DNA of 14,391 bases from Dehalococcoidales bacterium (GTDB lineage Bacteria; Chloroflexota; Dehalococcoidia; Dehalococcoidales; DAOVUZ01): positions 1 through 14,391 of the forward strand of contig DAOVUZ010000007.1 in the NCBI GenBank assembly GCA_030632305.1, read 5' to 3'. Below are positions 1 through 8,257 of the stretch, piece after piece. The notes beneath the pieces are model-generated. The model worked only from the letters and a program-made list of their open reading frames with translations. It made no database searches and was not told where the DNA came from. Within the stretch, counting starts at the first letter, position 1. Each line of letters starts with the position of its first letter. A program made the position numbers and the translations under genes.

Positions 1-2597
1 CTATTGACCAGAAGGGTCCGAGCCGGAACCCACGGTCTACAATGGGCACGGTAACCGAGATTTACGATTACCTGAGGCTGCTTTTTGCCCGGGTTGGTCA
101 CCCCCATTGCCCCAAGTGCGGACGAGAGATTGCCATGCAGACAGTGCAGCAGATTGTTGATGCCATTCAAGCCCTCCCCGAGAATAGCCGTATCATGGTT
201 CTGGCACCACTGATTAGAGGCCGCAAGGGTGAGTATCAGGCAGTATTTGATGACCTGCGTAAGGCGGGCTATGTGAGGGTTCGGGTTGACGGGCATATCT
301 ATGACCTGTCTGAGGAGTTTCAGCTTGATAAGAACAAGAAGCACTTTATTGAAGTAGTGGTAGATAGGCTGGTAATCGGGCAAAGTGAAAGCCAGAGCCG
401 CATTGCCGATTCAGTGGAAACTGCCCTCAAGCTCGGGGCAGGGGTGGTGCTGGTGTCTATTGTTGATGGTGAGGAACTGCTGTTCTCAGAGCACTTTGCC
501 TGCGTGCACTGCGGGATTAGCCTGGGTGAGGTTGCCCCCAGAACCTTCAGCTTCAATAGCCCCCACGGTGCCTGTCCTGCCTGCACCGGGTTAGGGGTTA
601 AGCTGGAGATAGACCCTGAGACGGTCATCCCTAATAAGGAACTATCCATAGCTCAGGGGGCAATTCGTCCCGGGTGGTGCGCCTACTCAACCTGGTATTT
701 CGACCAGTTTGAGTCTTTAGCCCGACGCTACGGTTTCTCTCTTCATACCCCGGTCAAGGAGCTAGGTGAGCGCTACCTTAAACTTATCCTCTATGGGGAG
801 GGGGGAGAACTGGTAAAGTACCAGAATCGCTACGGTCGGGTCAGGGAATATTTTACTGGTTACGAAGGGGTGATTCCCCGCATGGAGCGGCTATATTGGG
901 ACACCGAATCTGAGCACTCTCGGGCTGAGATTGAACGCTATATGGTCTCCCGACCGTGCCCAGTCTGTGAGGGTAAGCGGCTTAAACCAGAATCGTTAGC
1001 CGTAACCATTGGCGGTAAAAATATTGTTGAGGTTAGCTCAATGTCAGTTACTCAGGCACTGGAGTGGGTGGCTGCCATTGGTGATAGTATACTCAGTGAG
1101 CGGGAGCAGATGATAGCCCACCAGATTCTCAAGGAGATTCAAGCCCGCCTCGGCTTTCTCAAAGATGTAGGTCTAGATTACCTGACCCTTGACCGTGCCT
1201 CAGCTACCCTTTCTGGCGGTGAGGCACAGCGAATTCGCCTCGCCACTCAGATTGGCAGCGGGCTTATGGGGGTGCTCTATATTTGTGATGAGCCGACAGT
1301 AGGTCTGCACCCCGCCGATGACTTTCGTCTAATTGAGACGCTGAAGAGGCTGAGGGACCTGGGTAATACTATACTGGTTGTGGAGCATGATGAGGCTATG
1401 ATGCGGGCTGCCGACCATATTATTGATATGGGACCTGGAGCCGGGGAGCACGGGGGCTGGATTGTGGCTACAGGGACTCTAGTTGATATTATGAATTGCA
1501 AGGAGTCAATAACCGGTCAGTATCTTTGCGGGGCGAAGCAGATTCCATTACCACAGGGGCGTCGCCCTGGCTCGGGCGAGGAGATAGTGATAAAGGGAGC
1601 CAGGCAGAACAACCTGAAGGATATAGATGTTCATATCCCCCTGAGCAAGTTTGTTTGTATCACCGGGGTTTCGGGCAGTGGTAAGAGCACCCTTATCGAT
1701 GAAATCATGTATCGGAAGCTGGCGCAGCTCTTTTATCGGTCACGGGAGAGAGTAGGCGACTGTGACAATATCATCGGCGTGGAGCATATTGATAAGGTAG
1801 TCAATATTGACCAGTCTCCAATTGGGCGCACTCCTCGTAGTAATCCAGCTACCTACACCGGAACCTTTACCCCTATTCGTGAGCTTTTTGCCACGGCTCC
1901 TGAGGCTCGGATGAGAGGCTACGCTCCCGGTCGATTCTCATTTAATGTTAAGGGTGGACGATGTGAAGCCTGTCGCGGTGAGGGGTTTATCCAGATTGAG
2001 ATGCAGTTTTTGCCCGATGTGACCGTCCCCTGTGAGGTGTGCAAGGGAAAGCGCTATAACCGCGAGGCTCTGGAGATCAGGTTTAAGGGCAAGAACATAG
2101 CCGAGGTATTAGATATGACTATAGAACAAGCCCTGTCTTTCTTTGAACACTTCCCCAGGATAAGGAGTAAACTGGAAACCCTGTGGGATGTTGGGCTGGG
2201 CTATATTCGTCTCGGCCAGCCAGCACCTACCCTTTCCGGTGGTGAGGCGCAGCGGGTGAAGCTTGCCACTGAGCTGTCACGACGGTCGACGGGCAGGACA
2301 CTCTATATTCTTGATGAACCAACCACCGGTCTCTCCTTTGACGATGTAGCTGCTCTGCTGCGGGTTCTACAGCGTCTGGTTGATGGGGGTAATACGGTAG
2401 TTGTCATTGAGCATCACCTGGATGTGATTAAGAATGCCGATTATATCATTGACCTTGGACCCGGTGCCGGCGACCAGGGTGGTTATATTGTCGCCACCGG
2501 AACACCTGAGGAAATAGCTCAGGAAGAGTCTTCAGCTACCGGGCACTTTTTAGCCGAGGTATTGCATAAAAATGTTGAGCATGTTTTAACTGGATGA
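1..2597 (+). CDS. uvrA: UvrA, excinuclease ABC subunit A (5' end cut off by window edge)
   Basis: Damage-recognition ATPase of nucleotide excision repair. It dimerises and loads UvrB on lesions in the cytoplasm. The reading frame is open from base 3 (IDQKGPSRNPRSTMGTV...), so the ATG at 42 is internal. Roughly 85-100 N-terminal residues, including the first Walker A, lie outside the window; 864 codons are present. Visible elements are an early CPKC pair (about base 108), the first Cys4 zinc site (CVHC at 501-512 and CPAC at 573-584), a CPVC pair near 957, ABC signature LSGGEAQRIRLA from 1209, Walker B with DE at 1287-1292, second Walker A GVSGSGKS at 1665-1688, second zinc site (CEAC near 1962, CEVC near 2031), second signature LSGGEAQRVKLA from 2232, and Walker B DE at 2313-2318. 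All catalytic elements in the visible part are intact. The usual GLH after the second Walker B reads GLS. An HD-domain gene follows 52 bp later on the same strand. Confidence 0.97.
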   Translation, partial: IDQKGPSRNPRSTMGTVTEIYDYLRLLFARVGHPHCPKCGREIAMQTVQQIVDAIQALPENSRIMVLAPLIRGRKGEYQAVFDDLRKAGYVRVRVDGHIYDLSEEFQLDKNKKHFIEVVVDRLVIGQSESQSRIADSVETALKLGAGVVLVSIVDGEELLFSEHFACVHCGISLGEVAPRTFSFNSPHGACPACTGLGVKLEIDPETVIPNKELSIAQGAIRPGWCAYSTWYFDQFESLARRYGFSLHTPVKELGERYLKLILYGEGGELVKYQNRYGRVREYFTGYEGVIPRMERLYWDTESEHSRAEIERYMVSRPCPVCEGKRLKPESLAVTIGGKNIVEVSSMSVTQALEWVAAIGDSILSEREQMIAHQILKEIQARLGFLKDVGLDYLTLDRASATLSGGEAQRIRLATQIGSGLMGVLYICDEPTVGLHPADDFRLIETLKRLRDLGNTILVVEHDEAMMRAADHIIDMGPGAGEHGGWIVATGTLVDIMNCKESITGQYLCGAKQIPLPQGRRPGSGEEIVIKGARQNNLKDIDVHIPLSKFVCITGVSGSGKSTLIDEIMYRKLAQLFYRSRERVGDCDNIIGVEHIDKVVNIDQSPIGRTPRSNPATYTGTFTPIRELFATAPEARMRGYAPGRFSFNVKGGRCEACRGEGFIQIEMQFLPDVTVPCEVCKGKRYNREALEIRFKGKNIAEVLDMTIEQALSFFEHFPRIRSKLETLWDVGLGYIRLGQPAPTLSGGEAQRVKLATELSRRSTGRTLYILDEPTTGLSFDDVAALLRVLQRLVDGGNTVVVIEHHLDVIKNADYIIDLGPGAGDQGGYIVATGTPEEIAQEESSATGHFLAEVLHKNVEHVLTG

Positions 2598-2637
2598 CTG
2601 TTATTCAGGTTATATCACTTTAATTTATTTTCAGGGT

Positions 2638-2645
2638 AAAGGAGG
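2638..2645 (+). promoter_or_regulatory. Strong ribosome binding site of the HD-domain gene
   Basis: AAAGGAGG lies 4 nt before the ATG at 2650. It is nearly the full anti-Shine-Dalgarno complement and decides the start in an otherwise AT-rich spacer. Confidence 0.8.
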
Positions 2646-2649
2646 TAAA

Positions 2650-3201
2650 ATGACTCGAAAAGAAGCACTTAATTCTGTTAAAGCTAATGTAGAGAATGAG
2701 AATCTGATAAAGCACATGCTGGCTACCGAGGCTATCATGCGGGCTCTAGCCAGACGCTTTGACGAGGATGAGGAGGAGTGGGGGCTTACCGGGCTACTGC
2801 ATGATATAGATATGGAGCTCAGCGAGGGGGATATGGCTACTCACAGTAAGCTGGGAGCTGACCTGGTACGGGAGATGGGAGCTAGTGAGGCTATAGCTCA
2901 CGCCATCCTGTGCCATAATGGGGCGCATGGTATCCCTCTGGAGACAAAGCTTGATAAAGCTCTATTTTATGCTGACCCGTTAACGGGCTTAATCACTGCT
3001 GCTGCCCTGGTTCGTCCCGACAAGAAATTAGCTGGTCTTGAGGCTAAGTCAGTAAAGAAACGGTTTAAGGAGAAGAGCTTTGCCGCCGGGGTGGATAGGC
3101 AGCAAATCTCCCAGTGTAGTGAAATCGAGATTGAGCTTGGCGAGTTTATCGAGCTGGGGCTGGTGGCAATGCAGGGAATCGCCGCCGACCTGGGTCTATA
3201 A
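2650..3201 (+). CDS. Small HD/HDIG-domain protein, putative metal-dependent phosphohydrolase
   Basis: 183 residues, single HD domain, no signal peptide or membrane segment. The metal-binding pattern is clear: H22, H51-D52 (GLLHDID), H65, H84, H89 and D109 (YADP). This matches the HDIG-type families that hydrolyse phosphate esters or nucleotides; the substrate cannot be told from sequence. The ATG at 2650 is set by a strong AAAGGAGG site at 2638-2645 with a 4-nt spacer. The gene lies 52 bp downstream of uvrA on the same strand, with no terminator between them that I can see, so read-through from uvrA is likely. Its stop codon is 5 bp from the stop of the convergent sbcC-like gene. The domain call is firm; the biological role is unknown. 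Confidence 0.85.
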   Translation: MTRKEALNSVKANVENENLIKHMLATEAIMRALARRFDEDEEEWGLTGLLHDIDMELSEGDMATHSKLGADLVREMGASEAIAHAILCHNGAHGIPLETKLDKALFYADPLTGLITAAALVRPDKKLAGLEAKSVKKRFKEKSFAAGVDRQQISQCSEIEIELGEFIELGLVAMQGIAADLGL

Positions 3202-3206
3202 GCCGG

Positions 3207-5783
3207 CTAGCTCACCTCAAGGGTTGAGCCTTCGGCGGTTTTAATAACATTAATCCGGGTGGGGAAGGCATCCCTGAGCTCCTCAACATGAGTGATAACC
3301 AGTATCTTGTCAAAGTCGTCCTGAATAGAGTTTATTGCCTCTTTCATTTTTTCTATGCCACCAGTATCCTGAGTGCCAAAGCCCTCATCAATGACCAGCG
3401 TGCGCAGTGGTGCCCCAGCTCGCCTGGCTAGTAGCCTGGACAGGGCAATACGAAGGGCAAAGTTAATCTTGAAGGCTTCACCACCGCTAAACATTTCATA
3501 ATTTCGCATTCCCAGTTCATCAGAAATATTAATATCCAGGGTCTCCAGTAAATCCCCCTTCTTTGTTTCCCGCTGGGTTTCAATCTTGACATGCATCCTG
3601 TTATCGGTCATGCGTCCCAGCAATTTATTGGCTTCGATTTCAATTTCAGGAAGTGCCATTTCAATAAGCAGAGCCTGTATCCCCTTCTTGCCGAAGGCTT
3701 GAGCCAGGTCTTTATAGATTTTCTCCTGCTTTGAAGCTTGAGCCAGTAACCCTTCCTTTTCCTTCTTTTTTATCTCCAGTTCAGCACAGCGCTCAAGCTT
3801 TGCTTTAACATTCCACATTATCTCCTCGGCTTGCTTTTGTTGGGTAGCCAGTGTTTGGTATTCAGTTTCAGCCTGGGTTAAATCGTTGACGAGCTGGGGG
3901 AGAAGATTTAATTCCTGGCTTAGCTCCTGTTTTTTTTGATTATCAACCTCCAGGCTGTGGCGCCGTTCTTGACTGGCCTCCTCGGCACCGGATAAAGACT
4001 CCTTTTCTTGATTGATGAGCCTATCGGCCTCTTCCAGCTTTTGCTTCGGAGCTTCATACTGCCCCAGGTCCATCAGGCGCTGGCGCACCTGTTCGTGCTG
4101 CTGTGAATCGTAGTCAAGTTTGGCTAATTCATCCTCAAGCTGGCGGAGAGTCTGCTGCTCAGTAGTGGCAAAATCCTTACTGACCAGGTGCTGTTCAATT
4201 TCAGCCAGTCTTGTTCTCGCCTCATTTAGCTTATTAGAAGCCTCTTCAGCTTCAGAGATTGATTTGCCGAGGATGCTGGCTTTACCCTGGGCGGAAGCTT
4301 TATCTTGATTTAAGTTTGCTTCTAGCTGGGATATTTCACCTTCCACCGACTCCAGCTCTATTTTCTGGTGAGCTAGCTCAGCCTGGTTTGACTTTAGAGA
4401 ATCAGCTTTACTTTGCTTATCGGCGGTATATTTCGTCTGGATAAGCTCTAGGCCCTCCATGCCCAGGTCGGTCTCACATAACGGGCATCTGGCACCACTC
4501 TCAGTCAATAAAAGGTTGAGTTTTTCCTGTATCTCCGCTATTTCCTGCTCCAGTCGGGTTTTGCTGGATTCCAGGTAGTGGATTTGGGTCAGTAGCTCCT
4601 GGCTGGTTTGTCTTTTCCTGCGTAGTATTTCTTCCTGCTCAGCTAGCTGGTGCAGTTGAGCCTGGAGCTGCTGTAACTCATTTCTAAGCTGGAGCAGCCT
4701 TTGTGAGCTATCTTCCAGTTCCTTGATTTGGTTTTGAGCTATGGCATGCTCAGTAATCAGGGCTTCCCCGGCCTGCATAATGGTTATTTCCAGCTGGTGC
4801 TTGCGCTCGTTTAGAGTTGTCACCAGTCTGAATCTCTGGTCAAGTTCATCATTTAATTTCCTGGCTTGGGCAAGTTGAGCATAGCCTTCTTCTATAGAGG
4901 AACGCCGGGCTATTAGCCCTTCACACTCCTTGAGCCTTAAGTTATGTTGTTTAACCTGTTCTTCCCAGCGCTCCAGGTCTCTTTCCGTCTCTGTTATGTG
5001 CTTCTCCAGCTCGGTTAGTTGCGACTTCTTGTTTTCCAGGGATTCCCTTTCCTGCCGCAGTTCATTCAGCCTGGATTTCTGCTTTTTGGTTACTTCTTCT
5101 GTATGGTGGAGTTCACTCTGGGCTGATTCAAACTCGGCCTGATAGGCTGGCTTTCGCTCCAATTCATCACCGATGTCTTTAATGGCGCTCTCCGCCAGAG
5201 CCTTTTCCGTTTCCCCCTGCTTTGCCATGTCTCTGGCTTGCTCCTCAAGCTCATCGTAGAAGGAAAGCCCCAGAATATCAGCCAGCACTTGCTTGCGCTC
5301 CACCGGTCGCTTGATGGTGAACTCATCGGCATGACCCTGACGCAAGAAGGCGCTATTAATAAAGGTATCGTAATCCATATGCAGGATGCTAGTAATTTCC
5401 TGCTGTGTTTGGGCTATACTATCACCCGTAATTGACCTGAAGTCGTCCCCGGTAGCTACCTGAAATTCAAGGATAGTTCGTCCCGAGCGCCCTCGTTGTT
5501 TGGGCTTGGAGTGCTTGCGTATGATGCGATATAGCTGGTCGCCCACGGTGAAGTCAAACTCCACCTCCATATCAGTAACATACTGACTTGAATAAACGAG
5601 GTCGTCATCGCTTTTAGCTCTGCTTCGTCCCCACAGTGCCCAGGTCATAGCGTCAATCAGAGCCGACTTGCCGTTGCCGTTATCGCCACTGATGCAGGCG
5701 GTGTGGATGCCATCAAAGAAAAGTGGCGGCACATTATCCCGGTAGCACATAAAATTGCGCAATGTTAGCTTGACGGGAATCAT
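3207..5783 (-). CDS. sbcC: SbcC/Rad50-type SMC-like ATPase (DNA double-strand-break and hairpin processing)
   Basis: 858 residues, close to archaeal-type Rad50 and shorter than E. coli SbcC (about 1050). Walker A GDNGNGKS is at 33-40. The Q-loop FLRQG has Q149. Two long coiled-coil arms (about 180-425 and 445-690, rich in E, Q, L and K) flank a zinc hook CPLC at 433-436. The C-terminal lobe has signature FSGGEA (765-770), Walker B LVIDEGFG with D799-E800, and the H-loop histidine at about 832. In the family this ATPase pairs with the nuclease SbcD/Mre11 to trim DNA ends and hairpins. No sbcD/mre11 gene is adjacent on either side, so the partner must be encoded elsewhere. The ATG at 5781-5783 has a GGAG site about 8 nt upstream. 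The gene stands alone on its strand, between its own promoter candidate and the convergent HD-domain gene. Confidence 0.93.
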   Translation of the reverse strand: MIPVKLTLRNFMCYRDNVPPLFFDGIHTACISGDNGNGKSALIDAMTWALWGRSRAKSDDDLVYSSQYVTDMEVEFDFTVGDQLYRIIRKHSKPKQRGRSGRTILEFQVATGDDFRSITGDSIAQTQQEITSILHMDYDTFINSAFLRQGHADEFTIKRPVERKQVLADILGLSFYDELEEQARDMAKQGETEKALAESAIKDIGDELERKPAYQAEFESAQSELHHTEEVTKKQKSRLNELRQERESLENKKSQLTELEKHITETERDLERWEEQVKQHNLRLKECEGLIARRSSIEEGYAQLAQARKLNDELDQRFRLVTTLNERKHQLEITIMQAGEALITEHAIAQNQIKELEDSSQRLLQLRNELQQLQAQLHQLAEQEEILRRKRQTSQELLTQIHYLESSKTRLEQEIAEIQEKLNLLLTESGARCPLCETDLGMEGLELIQTKYTADKQSKADSLKSNQAELAHQKIELESVEGEISQLEANLNQDKASAQGKASILGKSISEAEEASNKLNEARTRLAEIEQHLVSKDFATTEQQTLRQLEDELAKLDYDSQQHEQVRQRLMDLGQYEAPKQKLEEADRLINQEKESLSGAEEASQERRHSLEVDNQKKQELSQELNLLPQLVNDLTQAETEYQTLATQQKQAEEIMWNVKAKLERCAELEIKKKEKEGLLAQASKQEKIYKDLAQAFGKKGIQALLIEMALPEIEIEANKLLGRMTDNRMHVKIETQRETKKGDLLETLDINISDELGMRNYEMFSGGEAFKINFALRIALSRLLARRAGAPLRTLVIDEGFGTQDTGGIEKMKEAINSIQDDFDKILVITHVEELRDAFPTRINVIKTAEGSTLEVS

Positions 5784-5804
5784 TTATGAAACTCCGTTTT
5801 ACTC

Positions 5805-5813
5805 ATTCTAGCA
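5805..5813 (-). promoter_or_regulatory. Candidate extended -10 promoter for the sbcC-like gene
   Basis: On the minus strand the sequence reads TGC-TAGAAT: an extended -10 with 5 of 6 matches to TATAAT plus the TG dinucleotide. No convincing -35 lies 16-18 nt upstream, which is tolerated by extended -10 promoters. Transcription would start near 5798, giving a leader of about 15 nt that just includes the GGAG site. Sequence inference only. Confidence 0.4.
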
Positions 5814-5840
5814 TAACTGGGGGATTATTTATCTACCTCA

Positions 5841-5884
5841 CCCCCTTAATCCCCCTCTCCTTCAAAAGAGGGGGGAGGGGTTAA
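5841..5884. repeat. C/G-rich imperfect palindromic element, possibly a dispersed intergenic repeat
   Basis: A pyrimidine tract (CCCCCTTAATCCCCCTCTCC, 5841-5860) is followed by a purine tract rich in G (5868-5880). TCCCCCTC at 5850-5857 can pair with GAGGGGGGA at 5868-5876 with one bulged G, leaving a 10-nt loop. Composition differs sharply from the AT-rich surroundings. Elements of this style often occur as dispersed intergenic repeats, but only one copy is in this window, so that is inference. Confidence 0.45.
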
Positions 5885-5907
5885 AAAAGAGGGGCTTTAC
5901 CCCTCTC
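5881..5907 (-). terminator. Intrinsic terminator closing the leftward pepA/UPF0173 transcript
   Basis: On the minus strand a perfect 7-bp stem AGAGGGG/CCCCTCT (5900-5906 with 5888-5894) with loop TAAAG is followed immediately by TTTTT and AA. This is a textbook rho-independent terminator for leftward transcription. It lies about 115 bp past the UPF0173 stop codon and upstream of the sbcC promoter candidate, so it separates the two leftward units. On the plus strand no T-run follows, so it should work in one direction only. Confidence 0.75.
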
Positions 5908-5936
5908 AAGCACCCCATTAGGTCAACCCACAATTA

Positions 5937-5955
5937 AACAAACTAGCGGTTTGTT
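5937..5955. repeat. Perfect 7-bp inverted repeat in the spacer
   Basis: AACAAAC and GTTTGTT are separated by the 5-nt TAGCG. Read leftwards it precedes the terminator at 5881-5907. It could be an extra RNA hairpin at the 3' end of the UPF0173 transcript, or a small operator. It has no U-run of terminator quality. Function unknown. Confidence 0.4.
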
Positions 5956-6021
5956 CAACGGAACAGTAAGTTTGGATAATAGCTTATCTCTATCCCTGAT
6001 AAATAATCTCCAGCCTACTGT

Positions 6022-6669
6022 TTACAGCGCTGATTTTAGAACTGTGATCTGAGTGTGTGCCGGGAGTTCTCCCTGCTTGAACTCCACTTCGCTGGCAGCT
6101 ATCTTCTTCACACCCTCCTTCCCCCGGAGGAATTCATCTACACCAGCTATCGGCAGAGCACACTTATCAGTCTTGTAGTGCATAGGTATAATTACCCTGG
6201 GTATCAGTTTATCACCAACCTGACCAGCAACCTTAGCATCAATGGTAACGGAACCACCCACCGGAATAAGCAGTATATCCACTTTGCCTAATTCAGCTAC
6301 CTGCTGAGCACCAAGCTGGTGACCCAGGTCGCCAAGGTGGCAGACCCTTATCCCATTAACCTCAAAACAAAATATGGTATTCTTACCCCTTTGCCTTCCG
6401 CCAGCATCATCATGGTAGCTGGGGATACCCTTGAACTCTATCCCCTTAATCTCGGTAGTAACTGCCCCTCTAACCAGCTTAGGATTACCCCTAACCGCAG
6501 CTACATTGTTATGGTCAAAATGGTCATGGCTAACGACAACAATATCAGCCGACTCTTTTATATCGCCATAACTAAAGACGCCACCGCTTTCATAGGGGTC
6601 AATGATTATTTTAACCCCGCTGTCAGATGTAATCACAAAGGAGGAATGCCCCAGGTATTTAATCTTCAT
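6022..6669 (-). CDS. UPF0173 family metal-dependent hydrolase (metallo-beta-lactamase fold)
   Basis: 215 residues from the ATG at 6667-6669. This start is chosen because MKIKYLGHSSFVI is the typical family N-terminus and a GGGAGG site sits 9 nt before it. The frame stays open upstream to 6834, but that part overlaps pepA and reads as non-family sequence. Metal ligands are plain: S-H48-D-H50-F-D52-H53, H86 (SYHDD), D114 (HLGDLG) and H164 (PMHYKT). The UlaG-like group hydrolyses small phospho- or lactone-type compounds, but UPF0173 members have no agreed substrate. It is cytoplasmic with no signal peptide. It lies 70 bp downstream of pepA on the same strand and is the last gene before the terminator. 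Confidence 0.88.
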   Translation of the reverse strand: MKIKYLGHSSFVITSDSGVKIIIDPYESGGVFSYGDIKESADIVVVSHDHFDHNNVAAVRGNPKLVRGAVTTEIKGIEFKGIPSYHDDAGGRQRGKNTIFCFEVNGIRVCHLGDLGHQLGAQQVAELGKVDILLIPVGGSVTIDAKVAGQVGDKLIPRVIIPMHYKTDKCALPIAGVDEFLRGKEGVKKIAASEVEFKQGELPAHTQITVLKSAL

Positions 6670-6678
6670 AACCTGAAA

Positions 6679-6684
6679 CCTCCC
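6679..6684 (-). promoter_or_regulatory. Ribosome binding site fixing the UPF0173 start
   Basis: GGGAGG on the minus strand lies 9 nt before the ATG at 6669. It supports the short start over the longer open frame reaching 6834 inside pepA. Confidence 0.7.
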
Positions 6685-6739
6685 TTTATTATAATTCTTA
6701 TCAACCCCACCCCATTGATTAAATAAACTATTCTGGCAA

Positions 6740-8245
6740 CTATCTTTCCTGGGCAAGGGAAAGGACAAGGTTGACCAGAGTGCGCACCGGCACCCCGGTA
6801 GCCCCTTTAACCAAATAGGCTCGCTCCTTCTCACTCATGCTGGTGCCGGCAATATCCAGATGAACCCAGGGGGTATCACCAACAAATTCAGCCAGAAATT
6901 GAGCGGCGGTGATAGCACCACCGTATCTGCCACCAACATTCTTAATATCGGCAACATCGCTCTTGATTTGCTCTTTATACTCGTCATACATTGGCATCTG
7001 CCAGATAAGCTCCCCAGCCTCAGCGCCAGCGGCAATCACCCTGTCCACCAGTTCCTGATTATTACCAAAGGCACCGCTACATATATCACCCAGGGCTACA
7101 TGGCAGGCTCCAGTTAAAGTAGCCACATCAACCACAAATTTAGCACCAATCTTTCGGGCATAGCCCAAAGCATCAGCCAAAATAAGCCTTCCCTCGGCAT
7201 CGGTAGAGATAATTTCAATAGTCTTACCATTCATTGCCGTTAGAATATCACCCGGTTTCAGGGCATTTTCGCTGGGCAGATTTTCCGTAGCCGGAATTAT
7301 AGCCACGACATTAACCTTTGGTTTAAGTTGAGCCAGGGCACCTATCGCCGCCATAACCGCCGCCCCCCCAGCCATATCCCCCTTCATCTCAGCCATCCCC
7401 TCCGATGGCTTTATAGAAATGCCTCCAGAATCAAAGGTTATCCCCTTGCCCACTAGCGCCATATCAATTTCATCAGAAGCACCCCCTCTATAATGGAGAA
7501 CAATGAATTTAGGTGGTTGCCGACTCCCCTGAGCCACACCGAGCAGTCCCCCCATACCCAACTCCTGCATCTGCTCCCGCTCCAGAACCTTAAGCTCAAG
7601 CCCATAATTCTCAGCCAGTTTAGCTGCCACCTCAGCCATGTGGCTGGGGGTCATATAGTTAGCTGGCTCATTAACCATATCGCGAGCCAGGTTGGCTGCC
7701 TCAGCCAATACCCTGCCTTTATCACTGCCCCGCTGCAAACCGGGCAGATTAGCTCCGTCACTGCCAACTATGGTAAGCCGCTTAATCTCACCATGTTCAG
7801 CTTCCTTGGTTATATGCCGGCGAAATGAGTAGACACCAAGCAGAGCACCCTCAGTCACTGCTTGAGCCGCACTCTCCGGACTTATGCCAGCCACCCCCGC
7901 TCCCTGAGCAACAGTAGCAATACTATCTATACCCTTCTGCTGCAATAACCGACAGGTCTCAGCCATTGCCCCCCGAACCCGGTCCTGAGATAGCTCCTGT
8001 TGTTTACCAAGACCGGTAATTACCACCCGAGTTGCCGGAAGCTTACCCAGGCTATGGATAATGGTAATCTCGTTAAGCTTACCCTTAATCTCACCCTGGT
8101 TAATAAGCTGAGAGATAACCCCATCCAGAGCCTTATCTATAGTAGCTATGTCGCCATCAAGGTGTGGCGTCCCCTCAAAAAAGTTCACTATTATAGCCCC
8201 GGCTTCAACCTCAGCAATATTACCAACTATGACTTTAATCTCCAC
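6740..8245 (-). CDS. pepA: Leucyl aminopeptidase, M17 family (cytosol aminopeptidase)
   Basis: 501 residues, the normal length for this family. It is a cytoplasmic, two-metal, usually hexameric enzyme that removes N-terminal residues from peptides. The N-terminal macro-like domain occupies about 1-155; the catalytic domain follows. Expected metal ligands are K267 (VGKGITFD), D272, D290 (KGDMAGG), D349 and E351. Catalytic residues are K279 (SIKPSEG) and R353 (DAEGRL). The family signature normally reads NTDAEGRL; here the first Asn is Ser (STDAEGRL), while the ligands and arginine are kept. The start is GTG (8243-8245), supported by a perfect AGGAGG at 8251-8256 with a 5-nt spacer. That site sits 1 nt past the stop codon of the upstream kinase gene, so the two are clearly in one operon. 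Confidence 0.95.
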   Translation of the reverse strand: MEIKVIVGNIAEVEAGAIIVNFFEGTPHLDGDIATIDKALDGVISQLINQGEIKGKLNEITIIHSLGKLPATRVVITGLGKQQELSQDRVRGAMAETCRLLQQKGIDSIATVAQGAGVAGISPESAAQAVTEGALLGVYSFRRHITKEAEHGEIKRLTIVGSDGANLPGLQRGSDKGRVLAEAANLARDMVNEPANYMTPSHMAEVAAKLAENYGLELKVLEREQMQELGMGGLLGVAQGSRQPPKFIVLHYRGGASDEIDMALVGKGITFDSGGISIKPSEGMAEMKGDMAGGAAVMAAIGALAQLKPKVNVVAIIPATENLPSENALKPGDILTAMNGKTIEIISTDAEGRLILADALGYARKIGAKFVVDVATLTGACHVALGDICSGAFGNNQELVDRVIAAGAEAGELIWQMPMYDEYKEQIKSDVADIKNVGGRYGGAITAAQFLAEFVGDTPWVHLDIAGTSMSEKERAYLVKGATGVPVRTLVNLVLSLAQER

Positions 8246-8257
8246 CCTGACCTCCTT

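Noticed and set aside
3216..3236. Small hairpins CTCAA/TTGAG and GCC-TTC-GGC followed by GGTTTT near the convergent stops, as a terminator for the HD-domain gene
   Set aside because: Stems of 5 and 3 bp with a poor T-run, located inside sbcC coding sequence; not convincing.
6688..6693. Minus-strand TATAAT upstream of the UPF0173 gene as a promoter
   Set aside because: No -35 partner at 16-18 nt, and the implied transcription start would fall on the ribosome binding site.
6319..6726. Plus-strand open frame of 135 codons opposite the UPF0173 gene
   Set aside because: It lies antisense to a gene with clear family motifs and shows no domain or ribosome binding site; a shadow frame.
6670..6834. 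Longer N-terminus of the UPF0173 protein from an open frame reaching 6834
   Set aside because: The extra 55 residues overlap pepA, do not look like the family N-terminus, and the GGGAGG site plus the MKIKYLGHSSF start favour 6669.
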